Shown here one piece after another: positions 43,872-54,851 of a stretch of 64,000 bases of DNA. How positions within the stretch are numbered: the first letter of the stretch is position 1; every line of letters starts with the position of its first letter. Where the stretch lies: contig CAJZBQ010000025.1 of the NCBI GenBank assembly GCA_914767885.1, forward strand, positions 248,001 through 312,000, in the 5' to 3' direction. The position numbers and the translations under genes are program-made. The notes below the pieces were generated by a model. That model was not told where the DNA came from. It saw nothing but the letters and a program-made list of their open reading frames with translations, and did not search any database. The stretch comes from Blepharisma stoltei. Taxonomy: Eukaryota; Ciliophora; Heterotrichea; Heterotrichida; Blepharismidae.

Positions 43872-46800
43872 ATGGACCCTGGATCAGCAGAACATAGCGA
43901 TGTGGATATGGAGTCAGTTCAAGCCCTTTCGAATATTGGAAATCAGCGGTTTTCGTATAATGAGCTAAAATCTATTGACGTGCCCATAAAAGGGCCAGAT
44001 TTAGATAAGCCAAACTATTCTGATATAGAAAGCTTAGCTGAAGACAACGATGATGGCCACATGATCGAGTCTTCAGAAGAAGACGTCCCAATCCAAACTT
44101 TTCATGAGCCAAACTTGACTGATTATGAAGTTCCTTTATTTACCAAAACTTCTGGAGAGACTATTTTAAAGCTAACTGAGTTATACACCCCATTGAAATC
44201 AACGCAGTCTGTATTCGACAAATTGCACTTGCTCGAACGTGTTTGCAAGACCTCAAGCTCCATGACAGATTATTACGACTACATTAGGAGTCTGAGGGAG
44301 TACAAAACACAGCTTAAAGAGCTATATTCGAAGGTAAGACTTGAAGAAATCACTGGGGCAGAAAAAGAGCCGGTTTACTCATTAGCCAAGCCTATTGAAG
44401 ACTACCAAAAAAGATATTTACTCTTCTCTTAGAATAAAAAAAAATTTATTTGAAGTTAATTTTTTTTAAAAATAAATTTTGTTTTGCTTTAAAAATGTCC
44501 CAATTTTGTGTAAATTAAAAAAGATCATAAAATTTAGTTTAAAAAATATATTTAAATGAGGAAGTTAGTAAAAAGATTGAAGGAAATTGATAGAGAAATC
44601 AAGGAGCTCGAAATAGAAAAAAAAGCCCAGGAAAAAAAGTCAATAAATATTAATTTTCCAAAAAATTCGTTCATTGAAATAAAGCAAAAGGATTTTACAA
44701 AAGAAATTGTTTGGAGTGGTCCAGAAAAAGTCTCAAGAAAAAAGGGGCGGGAAAAAGTCGCGAAGATTATAGAAAATAATGATGTTTTTAAGGTGGAAAA
44801 GCAATTGGCACAGAAGTCAAAGAATTTGTTGTATGTAAACTATAATGAAAGTGAAGGACCATATTTAAAAAAATCAGTTGCTTTCCAGCCGAGGGATTTA
44901 TTAGGAGCTGCATTGGCAAGCTTGCCTATGAAGCGGGCTCCAGATCCTTACTTATTTAGTAAACAGATGGTAACTTTCGGATTTGCCCGAAAAAAAGCTA
45001 AGCCTGGAAAGTTGGAATTTTCACATTTACCAAAAAAAGAGTCACAACAAGATGGAAAGCACTGGGGAGAAGTCTCAAAACCCATAGATGAAAACCAGCA
45101 TGATTCCGATTTTCGTCTCAATACTTCTATTAAGCTATTTGAAAATTCTTCCAATTTTCAGCTCTCCATGATTCCCACAAATGTCAATCCATTCTTCAAA
45201 AAAAATGACTGAGAAAAACTATTCTTTTCCAATTTAAATAGCTTCAAAATTATAAAAAAATAATTTATTTTTAATTCAATATGATGAGGAATAGTCTTTT
45301 TGGACTCAAATGGAGAAATTTTCCAGACATTAAAAGAAGAGTACGGAAAATTGGTTTATAACTTGAGTGATCCCCATATGGATTTTTCCATTCAAGAAGA
45401 ACAAGAAGAAGCCATGGAAGTTGAAGATGGTGACTATATTTCAGACGCAGACTCAGAGCATTCAATTGATGAAGTAAAAACTATCCGAAGTGACGATTTT
45501 CCAGAATCTCGTGGCCGATTTTCTGAAACCTCTTCAAGAACAGGCAACGTTCTTGGGCTTCCAAGAGGAGGCATGGAAAATTCTTTTAAGTCTCGCTTTA
45601 CTATGCTAAAACATGCATTGCCAGCTTATGACTACCCTTTTTCTAAAGTGGAATGAAATAAAAACGAGCTTCGCAACTTTCATAGGCCTGATCTCTCATT
45701 TAGCCTTCCCAAAAATAAATGAAAAGTAAACTTGGTAAGAACACCTCCTTCCAGTCCTGGTATGGAAGTAAAAGGTGAAAACATAACAGCACACGCAATA
45801 TTAAAAGGCCATAAGCAGCTGACGCTAAAAGATGGAGCTTTTGTTGTCACTGAATATATTGAAAAGCGGCCACCTCTGCTTAATAATTATTCAATGGCTT
45901 CAAAAATAAGAAGGTATTATAAAGGAAATAGGCCAATAGAAGAGTATCCAGACTATATTGGCAGCTTAGGACTTCCAGAAAGCTTGGACAGCAACGAAAA
46001 TGTGCCTTTAATTGCAAGACTGCAAGAAAGCCAAGGAATTGCAATTTTAGAAAATAACTTGTATAGAGCCCCTATTTACTTCCACCACTCAAAATCCACT
46101 GATTTTATTATGATGAAGTACCCAAAAAAAAGTGGAAAAAGCAAATGGTACCTTCGTCCTATAGAATACCTTTACTGTTCAGCGCAGATTGAGCCGAAAA
46201 TTGAAGTTTTCGCCCCAAATGCAAGAAACACCAATAATTTCCAGCAAAAAAGAATCCAAGCAATTATATTAAAGTGCCTCATTGACAAAGACAACCGAGC
46301 AGATATCCACGAAATCGCTCAAAATTTTCCAGCACACAATGAAAGCATCATCCGCAAGCAGATGAAAAATATTTACTGTGAACAAACAAGTGATGGGACC
46401 TGAACATGCACAAATCTCCCCAATGAGCAAGAAGTCAAAGATATGATCACTCCAGAAAACATGTGCCAATATGAAAGCATGCTCGCAGGACAACGTAGGC
46501 TAAAAGACAAAGGCATTAAGACGACTTCTATTGACAAAATCCCTAATGCAATTCAAAAGCTGAAAAAAGAAATGGGGAATAAAAATATCAATTATTTAGC
46601 TGATTATATAGAAGAAGAGCTTACAATCACCCCTTGGAATTTGACAAGTTCATACCTAAAAACCAAAAATGAAAAAGGTATGATGAGAATTGTAGGGATC
46701 GGAGACCCAACCCATGGCAACTGTGGCTACTCTTTTGTAAGACTTCCTATGAAGCTTCCAAATACAGATAAAGCATACTTAAAAAATGACCCCTCAGAGT

Positions 46801-48308
46801 ATCTCCCCACAAATATGACAGTAACTGGGACAAATGCTGATTTGAGAACTCTTACTAAAGAAGATGTAATAAGAGCTTTGATCAATTTAGGCTGCAAAAA
46901 AGAAGAAGTCGAAGGCCTTGGGAGATGGGATGGAGTCGCTAAACTTCGAAGTGTAGCCAGCAGAAAGGTATCAGAAGGGCACAAAGGGACATTTGATAAG
47001 TTTGCAAGAGGCATCAGAATGTCGACAAAAATGCAAAAAGAGCAATGCCAGAAGACCATTGATGAAATTTTTGCAAAACAGGTGAGGATGCTTGGGGAAA
47101 CAAGGGAATATTATGAAGACAGGAGCAGTGGAAGTGAAGATGAAAAATTAGCAAGGCTGATGGCAGATAGTATAAATAAGCCCATTGAAGATGTGGAGAG
47201 AAAAAGAATTGACCTTGATGAAGACATTGAAAGAAGTGACATTAAACATCTAGAAAATTTGAAAACTGCTGCAGGCATGTTTACTGCTTCAAATGAGCCA
47301 GAAGAGCCTACAAAGTCTGTTGAGAAGCGCAAAATCCTTAAAAGAATCACTAGAATCCCAAATCTCGACGGCACAATTACAGTAAGAACTGAGTTCATAA
47401 GTGATGAAAATGAGCTGGAGCAGTTCATCAAAAAGAAAAAAGAAGAGCAAAACAAGCCAAAAGGTAGCAAAGACCGCAAAAAAACCTATGATACAATTGA
47501 ACAAAAAATGCTGTTCAGGGTATCTGATCACTCAAAGAAGAAAAAGAAAAAAGAAGAAGACCTTGATCAAGAAGCTAAAAAGCGAGAAAAGCAGCTTCTA
47601 GAGGAGAAAAAGAAGCTGGAAAAGCAGCAAGAATGGAGCAAAGAATGCATTGAAAAACTGGAATCAGGACAAGTCCCAGCAACTGGCGGGGCTGGAAAAA
47701 TCGTTTGTGGAAAATGTGGAATGGTAGGCCACATGAAAACAAACAGAAAAAAGTGTCCAATGTTTTTGGAAGAAGCTCAAGATGCGTTTAAAGCTGAAAA
47801 AGAAGGTATGGTAAAAATGGAAGGGTCGAAAATCAAGCTTTTTGTAGAAAAGATACAGAAAGCTGCGCCCAAGAAAAAAGAAGAAAACGCAATTGATGAG
47901 TATTCAAGGCCGAAAACAATCCCGTCTAGAAGAAGGCAGTATAAAGAAGACAATCCTTATGAAGACATTGCCTTTAAGCTCACCAAATTCGATCAGACAA
48001 GGCTGTTTATTCATTCAGTCAAAAAAGAAGCTTATCCTGACTATTATGAGTTGATAAAATCTCCAATTGACTTGTCCACCATGATTTCTAAAGCAAAGCA
48101 AGGGAAATACACTACTGCTCAGCTGTTTATTGATGACTTGGAGCTGATGGTGAATAATTCAGTTCTTTATAATGGTCTATATCATGATGCCACTGAGCAA
48201 GCAAGAGAGTTAAAAGAAATCGGCATCAAACTTCTCAAAGAAAAAGAGCTGCTTGTTGAAATACCAAAAATTGAAGGAATAGAGGCAGAAAATGCCCCTC
48301 AATCCTAA
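43872..48308 (+). CDS. TAF1: TAF1-like TFIID subunit with bromodomain
   Basis: Removing 44421-44567 and about 45222-45281 gives one protein of about 1409 aa. The acidic N-terminus includes ILKLTELYTPLKS. The conserved core (DUF3591 region) includes VEWNKNELRNFHRPDLSF (W from TGA), GHKQLTLKDG, FVVTEYIEKRPPLLNNYSM, YRAPIYFH and LGRWDGVAKLR. A CCHC zinc knuckle (CGKCGMVGHMKTNRKKC) precedes a single bromodomain (residues about 1300-1400; YPDYYELIKSPIDLSTM, NNSVLYNG). TAF1 is the scaffold of TFIID in RNA polymerase II initiation. Metazoan TAF1 has two bromodomains; one is normal in protists. Confidence 0.92.
44421..44567. other. TA-bounded IES in TAF1, 147 bp
   Basis: AT-rich. Joining TTA at 44418-44420 to GTA at 44568 gives DYQKRYLVKRLKEIDREIKE, a continuous helix. 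Without excision there would be two separate frames with a false start at 44556. Confidence 0.65.
45222..45281. other. Short IES in TAF1, about 60 bp
   Basis: An AT-rich stretch with an in-frame TAA. Excision between TA 45220-45221 and TA 45280-45281 gives DWEKLWWGIVFLDSNGE, with two TGA Trp codons. Another TA pair removing 33 bp (45241-45273) also keeps frame, so the ends are not fixed. Confidence 0.5.
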
Positions 48309-48472
48309 GTAATAACTAGACATCAATTTATATGTACATATTATGGATTAAATGTAATTTATTATTTTATTTCTTATAGATTTCATTAATAAAAATAAAT
48401 ATTTAAATTAACTCATAAGATAAATTTATCGGTTTTAGTGATTTAATTATATAGAAAAGAGTCTATATTAAA

Positions 48473-51400
48473 ATGACTTGTAAACACTTGGATGGCCTAG
48501 AGGACAAAATCCAAACACTGAATAGAGATAAAGAAAATACGGTTGACGCTTTAAACAGTCTCAAATGCAAAAAGTGTGGGGCTGGGGCTCCAGACGTCTG
48601 AAATTGCCTTGACAATTCTCCTTATAACACATGCCCTGCAATGCTCTGCTCAGAACACTTAGAAAACCACGCCAAAAATCGTAATCATACTCTTTATTTT
48701 AATATCTTAGGAATCTTAGGTTATTAAGTATTTAAGGTGTCTAGTGCACCCTCCCTATATCGGGGACTTGACCCAACTAGTGACGTCACGGGCCATCCTG
48801 CCACTTAAAATGGCGCACCATATGGGCAGGCATTCCAACTTTGCCACCACCAGCCAAGGCCGCACTTCTCACCCGGCGCGATGCCGTCGCCCTTGTCAGA
48901 CTTAGCTCCTGCGCGTGTTCCGCCTGAGGGTCACCCTTCTCAGGTGTGCTAAGTGGAAAAATCTTCGTCGCTTGAGTGCACTGAGGAGCAGTTCCTCTGG
49001 TTATCCCCAAAGTTAAACTGCTATTGCTGTGCAGAAGTTCTCGAGATTGAAACCAAACCCCATAAATAAAATTCCATGAGGGAGAGAAAATTAGCAAAGC
49101 TAATTTCTCTCGAACCGAATGCCATTTTATTTATCTTTATTTTAATATCAGCACCTTGACTACTTTTTGTTTCCAATGCAAGCTGTCAGACGTGAATTGT
49201 CTCGTATCTTCACACGACGACTATTTCATAACGACTATTTTTTTTTTGGCCTATTTTTTTTCGGCCTATTTTTTTTTGGCCTATTTTTTTGGCCTTTTTT
49301 TTGACAATTTTTTAACTATTTTTTACTAATATTTGGGCATAATTCCATACTAATTGTTTTAATATAATTTTTTAATGTGTTTTAAACGATTTAACCAACA
49401 AAAAATGCACCCTTAACAGATTTCGTACTCCATGAATACTAATTCATTGTTTTTAAATTTCGAAAATTTTAGATTTAATTTAGGAGTTTTTCACTTAATT
49501 TACTCGATATTAATCGCGTAAGAAAAAGTCTCTGTTTCTCAATAAGGTTCTAGTCCTCTCAGCAGCTTCATGAATGAGGCTAGGTAAAAAAAATAGGCTA
49601 AAAAAAATAGGCCAAAAAAAATAGGCCAAAAAAAAATAGGCCAAAATAATAGGCCAAAAAAAAATAGGCCAAAAAAAAATAGGCCAAAAAAAAAATAGGC
49701 CAAAAAAAAATAGTCGTTATGAAATAGTCGTCATGTGAAGGAACCGAATTGTCTATTTTCCTATCGAATGTTTGACAGCATCGCTGAATCAATTGGCTAT
49801 CACGACCCCAAAAAACGAAATAAAAGACTTACAGGGCTCAAAAATCTAGGAAATACTTGCTATATTAATACAGCACTTCAATGCATTGCTCGTATGTTGC
49901 CTATCCAAACTTACCTTGGTGTGCCAATGAAAAACGTGCATTCTTGAGCTTAAAGAGTCTTAACATTATAATAGTTTTTCTCTTCGTTAAGTATTTTTAT
50001 CCAGGATGTATTAAGAAATCAATCGCATTCTCGAAGTCAAGCATCTAGGCCTAGGGCAGATATAAGCCATAGAAAAGGTCATTAGTGAAGAGATAAAATA
50101 TTAATAACAGTTAAGAAAATTTTAAGATTAAGTAATCATACTATTTGGCAAGGTCATCTTAAAAATTGGTATTTACCGCTTATCTAAAACCTTATACCTT
50201 ACTCCCCCCCCCCCCTCCGTGAGCGAACAAAAAAATTTTGTTCGCTCACGGAGGGGGGTTAATTTTTTTTTTTAAAAAAAATTTTATATATAAATTTTAT
50301 CAAAAATATTTTTTTCGAAATTTAAAAAATCCTAATTTGCAAAAATTGGGAAGCAAATATTAATTTAATTTGCAAAATTTATGTTTTTAAAACGCAATTT
50401 GTTTAAAATTAAACAGAATTAGCTCTAGATTTCATTATACTAATTATCACTTATATATCCAAATTTTTTTCCATTAAAATTTTTTCTATTAAAAATATTT
50501 TTGTTCACTCACGGAGGGTGGGTTTTTGGTCAAAAAATGGCGATTTTTCTAATGGTTTTGTTCGCTCACGGAGGGGGGGGGGGGGGAGTTAGAAACGATC
50601 CTTTTTTGAAATATAATCTCAACAAGTCAGAAGAATATACCTTAATTTATCAATTTCGAGAGATCATTAAAAAATTTTGAAGAGGCCACATCTTAATTTC
50701 TCCTGATAGATTCGTGAACCAAATTTATTGCCTCTCCCCTGATTATAAGCCGAAAACTCAGCAAGATGCCCAAGAATTTATAAGGCTGTTTCTTGACGAC
50801 ATGGACAGCTATCTCCAAAGGAAAACTGGGAAGAGGTCAATAATATCAGAATCCTTAAAAGGCACTTTAAGATGCGAGATAAAATGCCATAATTGTACAA
50901 CAGTCCATGTTAAAGAAGAAGAATTTGGAGAAATATCACTTGCGGTGCCAGAAACAGAAGAAGTTTCTGAATTAGCTGAAAAATCAGAATCTTTATTAGA
51001 GAATGAGGATAAAACTTGAATTACAAAGCAAAATAATTCAATTTTTAACAAAATCAAAACGTAAAATTAATTTAGCATCCTATCATTAAGACCTGAGACC
51101 ATTGCAAATCTGTATGACTGCCTTATCTCTTTTTTCCAACCTCAAGAATTAAATACAGAAGGAAATTTATTTTATTGTTCTGCCTGTGATTCCAAAGTGT
51201 TGAGCACTCAGCAATATAAAATCAAAGCTTTTCCAGATATTTTGATTATTAATCTAAAGCGATTTAAATACTCATACTGAGGATCAAAAATTTCCACTCA
51301 TGTGAATACCCCATTGGTTTTAAACCTTGGCCAATTCTCTGATTGTGATAATCCAACTTATTATTTATCATCCATTATTCAGCACAGTGGCTTAATTTTT

Positions 51401-52739
51401 AAAGGCCATTACACTGCCTTTTGTAAAGATTTTGAATTTGATAGATGACTAGAATATAATGATAAAAAAGTCCAAGAATGCAGTGAAGACAAAGTAAGGA
51501 ATGCTCAAGCCTATGTAGCAATCTATACAAAATTCCCAGTTAAGAGAAAAAAAATCATTCCGAAGGAAAGGCCTGATTTTTTTTTACCAAAAGAATGGGT
51601 TTATAGATATTACTCACTGTCCAGCCCAGGCCCAATATATTTTAGTAAATTTTACTGCAACCATTTATTCTTGAGTATCAATACTCATGAATATGACTTT
51701 TTGGGCATCAGTAATGAGCAATGAGAAGAGCTGAAATTAGAATGAAAATATGGGTGCAGGCCCAATGATAGTGCATTTTTGATAGTGTGCATTTCACTGA
51801 AGTACTTTTGGTCGAAAATTGGTTGAAACTTTTTGATAGTGAGCATTTTACCAAAAAAAAGTTAAATATTGGCCAAATGTATTTCGATGAAATGTACACT
51901 GCCAAAAATTCACTGTCATTTGACATGGAGCCTGAAAATATATAGGCGAACCGCTAAGGTTTAAAAGCCCCTGCAATCAATGTTTAGAAAATAAAGAAAA
52001 ATTCGCAGCAAGAATTAATTTTGAAAAAAATTTATTGGAAAGGATAAAACATGTTTCAAAAGAATACCCAAGATTCTTCATAGCAAAGACGTGGATGAAG
52101 AAATGGGAATCATTTTTAGCTTCTGATTGCAATTTAAATGAATACCCTAAGGCACCTGGGCATATAAATAATCAAGTACTTGCTAACAGCGATGGAGATA
52201 TTAGAGAAGGGCTGATTTCTGAAGTGGATTATATTGATATTAATGAAGAATTGTGGAAAATTATTAACTCACTCCTTTCGTGAGTGAATAAAAAAATTTT
52301 GTCAGCTCACAAGAGGGTTAATTATATTTTAGCAAAAATGATATATAAATTTTATAGTGAAAAATTTTTTTTCAAAGTTTAAAAAAAATTAAATTTAAAG
52401 CAAATATTAATTTAATATGCAAAATTTATGTTTAAAAGCAAGCTGTTTAAAATAAACAGAATTAGCTAGAGATTTCATTATACCAATTATCACCTATATA
52501 TCATATATTTTTTCGTAAAAAATGTTATATTAAAAAATTTTTTTGTTCACTCGCGTGGGTTTTTGGACAAAATTCCAATGGCTTTGCTGGCTCACAGAGT
52601 TGGGAGTAAGCAAATTTATGGATGCGATATTGAAATTATTAAGGCCAGCAACGATATCTATTCAGAAAATGTTGCAGATTTTCACTTATCAGAATTAGAT
52701 GAAGAAATTGAAGAAGCCATACATAAATTTACAAGTTAA
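48473..52739 (+). CDS. USP20/USP33-like ubiquitin-specific protease, cut at least six times
   Basis: Removing six insertions and one 15-nt intron gives 710 aa. The domain order is ZnF-UBP (KCKKCGAGAPDVWNC ... HTLYFNISTLTTFCFQCKL), USP catalytic domain (GLKNLGNTCYINTALQC with the Cys box; QQDAQEFIRLFLDD; CSACDSKV; HSGLIFKGHYTAFCK with the His box) and two DUSP-like domains (LPKEWVYRYYSL; RFFIAKTWMKKWESF). This order is that of USP20/33, which remove ubiquitin from receptors and other targets. Many TGA codons fall on conserved Trp, for example FKYSYWGSK and FDRWLEYND. The germline copy is unreadable without extensive excision. Confidence 0.88.
48691..49149 (-). mobile_element. Retroposon-like insert R8, 16-bp duplication
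   Basis: TCTTTATTTTAATATC at 48691-48706 and 49134-49149. On the minus strand the insert begins GATAAATAAAATGGCATTCG (AAAATGG start) and ends at CCTAAGATTCCTAA. Removing insert plus one copy restores the zinc finger across HTLYFNISTLTTF. The duplication contains TA, so TA-directed cutting could be exact here. Confidence 0.75.
49203..49740. repeat. Inverted-repeat IES built from GGCCTATTTTTTTT units
   Basis: The left arm reads CGACGACTATTTCATAACGACT followed by four to five units of GGCCTATTTTTTTT. The right arm (49585-49730) is the inverse, with about nine units ending in AGTCGTTATGAAATAGTCG. The centre (49300-49580) is AT-rich. A TA-to-TA excision of 49238-49726 keeps the USP frame; the exact ends are uncertain. 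Confidence 0.7.
49918..50200. other. 283-bp IES with TACCTT repeat ends
   Basis: TACCTT occurs at 49912-49917 and 50195-50200. Its removal, together with the adjacent MITE A9, joins LPIQTYL to RNDPFLKYN in the USP domain. Its contents are AT-rich, with no recognised element. It directly abuts A9. Confidence 0.6.
50202..50588 (+). mobile_element. MITE A9
   Basis: The 387-bp copy is flanked by TTA (50199-50201; 50589-50591). Ends and inner block are almost identical to A4. It lies in the USP gene, immediately after another IES. Confidence 0.92.
51061..51075 (+). other. 15-nt intron in the USP gene
   Basis: GTAAAATTAATTTAG. Removal joins NKIKT to SILSLRPETIANL and skips the in-frame TAA formed at its start. 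Confidence 0.85.
51771..51942. repeat. Hairpin IES H, 172 bp
   Basis: Arms of about 48 bp (AATGATAGTGCATTTTTGAT ... TTTTGG, and the inverse ending ACTGTCATT) with about 80% identity. TA bounds at 51769-51770 and 51941-51942. Excision joins CRPND to IGEPLRFKSPC in the USP gene. Confidence 0.7.
52268..52606 (+). mobile_element. MITE A10, diverged
   Basis: 339 bp, flanked by TAA (52265-52267; 52607-52609). C/G runs are eroded (CTCACTCCTTTCGTGAGTG; ACAGAGTTGGGAG). Removal with one TAA joins EELWKII to KQIYGCDIEI in the USP gene. Confidence 0.85.
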
Positions 52740-52756
52740 ACAATATAATTTATTTA

Positions 52757-53935
52757 TCAGGATGCTTTAAGCTGCTTTATTAATGCTTCTAGTTCTTTAC
52801 ATCTGACTATTGATTGGTGAAGCTGTGACTCTAAAGCTTGTATATTTGCATTCTTTTTCCTCAAAATTTCTGTAACTTTCTCTTCAAGTTCTGCTATTTC
52901 AAGAGCATGTCTATCTTCATGCTCCTTCATTTCTACAGATATATCAATTTCAAGGTTAGCTTGGGTATCAATATCATGATAAATTATTTCTGTCTGTGTC
53001 TCTTTGTCATCTTTTAACGCTTCAAATTCTGAAACCTCAAAAAAATACTCATCAGATATCTGAGGCTTCATAATATTTTTTTCCAAGCTGCTACCAATTT
53101 CAACAATCTCATTATTAATTTTCACTTTTTCGTCTTCCCTTTTTATGCTTTTTTCATATTTTATTTTCCAATTTTCTAATTCAGCATTCAAATTTCTTAC
53201 TTCTTCTTGCAGTTTATTTTCTTTTTCTCTTTGCTCTTTTCTGCATTCGCCATATATTTTATTAATTACTTCTTTTATTTGTTCATCCCTTTCTTTTGAA
53301 ATTTTTTCACAAAATTCGTATTCTTTTTTCTCTAATTCTTCTTCTTTTCGTTTAAGCTTCTTTTTATAAGCATTTTCCAGTTCTTCTTTCATAACTTGGA
53401 GTTGTTTTTGTGACTGATTTTCTATTTCTTCAATTTCTTTTTTCTGCTTATATTTCAAGTCTTCCATTTCTTCTTGTTTTCTTTGTAGCTGCTCGCTCAT
53501 ATCATTAATTAGATGGTCAATATGAATTTTATGAGACGCTTTAAGCGTAGAAACTTCGCTTTTAAACTGCTCCATAAGGGTTTTTGTTGCGTTTTCGTGC
53601 TGCTGAGATAAAGCTTTCATTCGGTTTGAATGAGATTCAGTTAAAGCTTGGATTGTTTCATCGTATTTCTGCTTTATAATTACTTCAGATAAAATATCTC
53701 TTTCTTCTTTGCTTCGTTTGGACTCGGTGTGCAGCATTAATTTTGACTTTGATTTTTCGTATTCTAACTAATTAGAGCTTACTTCTTTTTGTTTGCTTTC
53801 TATAAACAGCTGGGCCATATCTGTGTAGATTGGAGCTGTGACGCCAGGGATGTAGCCAAATCCTCTAGAGGATTGTGAAATATTTGCGGAGCTAGGGCGA
53901 ATTGACTGCTTTGCTTTAATTTTGTTGCCTTTCAT
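52757..53935 (-). CDS. Long coiled-coil protein, possibly centrosomal/ciliary
   Basis: 387 aa after removing the 15-nt intron 53768-53782. The N-terminal 60 residues are basic and Ser-rich (MKGNKIKAKQSIRPSSANIS), and the remainder is almost all charged coiled coil (EEMEDLKYKQKKEIEEIENQ; LNAELENWKIKYEKSIKRED). The organisation recalls CEP131/AZI1-type proteins, but coiled-coil composition alone cannot prove it. It is convergent with the USP gene, 17 bp between stops. Confidence 0.65.
53768..53782 (-). other. 15-nt intron
   Basis: On the minus strand GTAAGCTCTAATTAG. Removal joins SKQKE to LEYEKSKSKLM and skips a TAG. Confidence 0.85.
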
Positions 53936-54140
53936 ATAATAAATATGATTCAGTAGAGAGCAAGAAAACTGGGATTAGATCATATGTAGTTAAGCAAATA
54001 AAAAAGCATATTTAAGGGTTTTGAGATGATAATTTAAAGGTAAAATTGTTATGGATATAAATTTTTTATATTTTTTTAACTAATGATGTATTTTTGATAT
54101 GAAAGAAGTAATTAATTAAGTTATTCAGATCTCTCTTCTC

Positions 54141-54745
54141 TTAAAATACATTGCAGTTAAGACAAGCAGATTTTCTTTTCTCAACTTTTGGGCTCGAGCT
54201 GTGGCTGAACGATTTAATTGATTTATTCTCGTTAACCAGAATAGATACGAGAGTGCGATGAACACTCTCAGCCTTGGTAGTTTCTAAATTATGAGTTTGA
54301 CTCTCACTAAGACATTGGTTAGCCAATGATGGAGATTTTTCTGTTACATTTCCATCAATGCTGTCTATACTGATTTTATCCTCCATGCTATAACTCTCCC
54401 ACTTCAATTAGAACAAAATATTGGTAAATTTTCTATTTTTTTTGGTATATTAACCCTCCTTTTAATTGGAACAAATCATTGATTCTAAATGGTAATATTA
54501 TAGATAAAATACTAATTTTTAAATAACAAGTTTTGGCCTAATTTAATGGAAGAGGTGCAATAAAATATCATATACAAGTTTTATACTGAATTAATTAGAT
54601 TTTTTTATTATTTCTTAATAAAAATAAATTAAAATTCGAAATATTGCATTCTATTTAAATTTTTAAATTTTAAAACTTTTATTGAGAAAAATTTAAAATT
54701 GTTCTGAATTAAAGTGGGATATTATGTTGAGTTGATTGTATCCAT
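54141..54745 (-). CDS. Small unknown protein, split by element C2
   Basis: Without the element the frame begins at MEDKISIDSIDGNV (54386). With it removed (54393-54724) an upstream exon adds MDTINSTYS in frame, giving 90 aa. Acidic and Ser-rich, it ends RKSACLNCNVF. It is not recognised. Either start is possible. Confidence 0.4.
54393..54724 (-). mobile_element. MITE-like element C2, diverged
   Basis: The left end carries CCCACTTCAATTAGAACAAAA and, after a TTGGTAAATTTTC...ATATTAACCC spacer, CTTTTAATTGGAACAAA. The right end keeps one inverted arm (TTGTTCTGAATTAAAGTGGG). It is related to C1 by motif and layout but is only 332 bp. TA bounds at 54391-54392 and 54723-54724. Confidence 0.7.
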
Positions 54746-54851
54746 AATGTTAAATTATATGAGACTTAAACAATAATCTTATTCGCAACCATATAAATTA
54801 ACATTGATTAATTAATGCGAATGATAAAAATGTACCTTTGATTATCGTAAA

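Noticed and set aside
36562-51289. In-frame TGA codons as true stops or pseudogene marks
   Set aside because: They fall on conserved Trp positions in many unrelated genes, so the code reads UGA as Trp.
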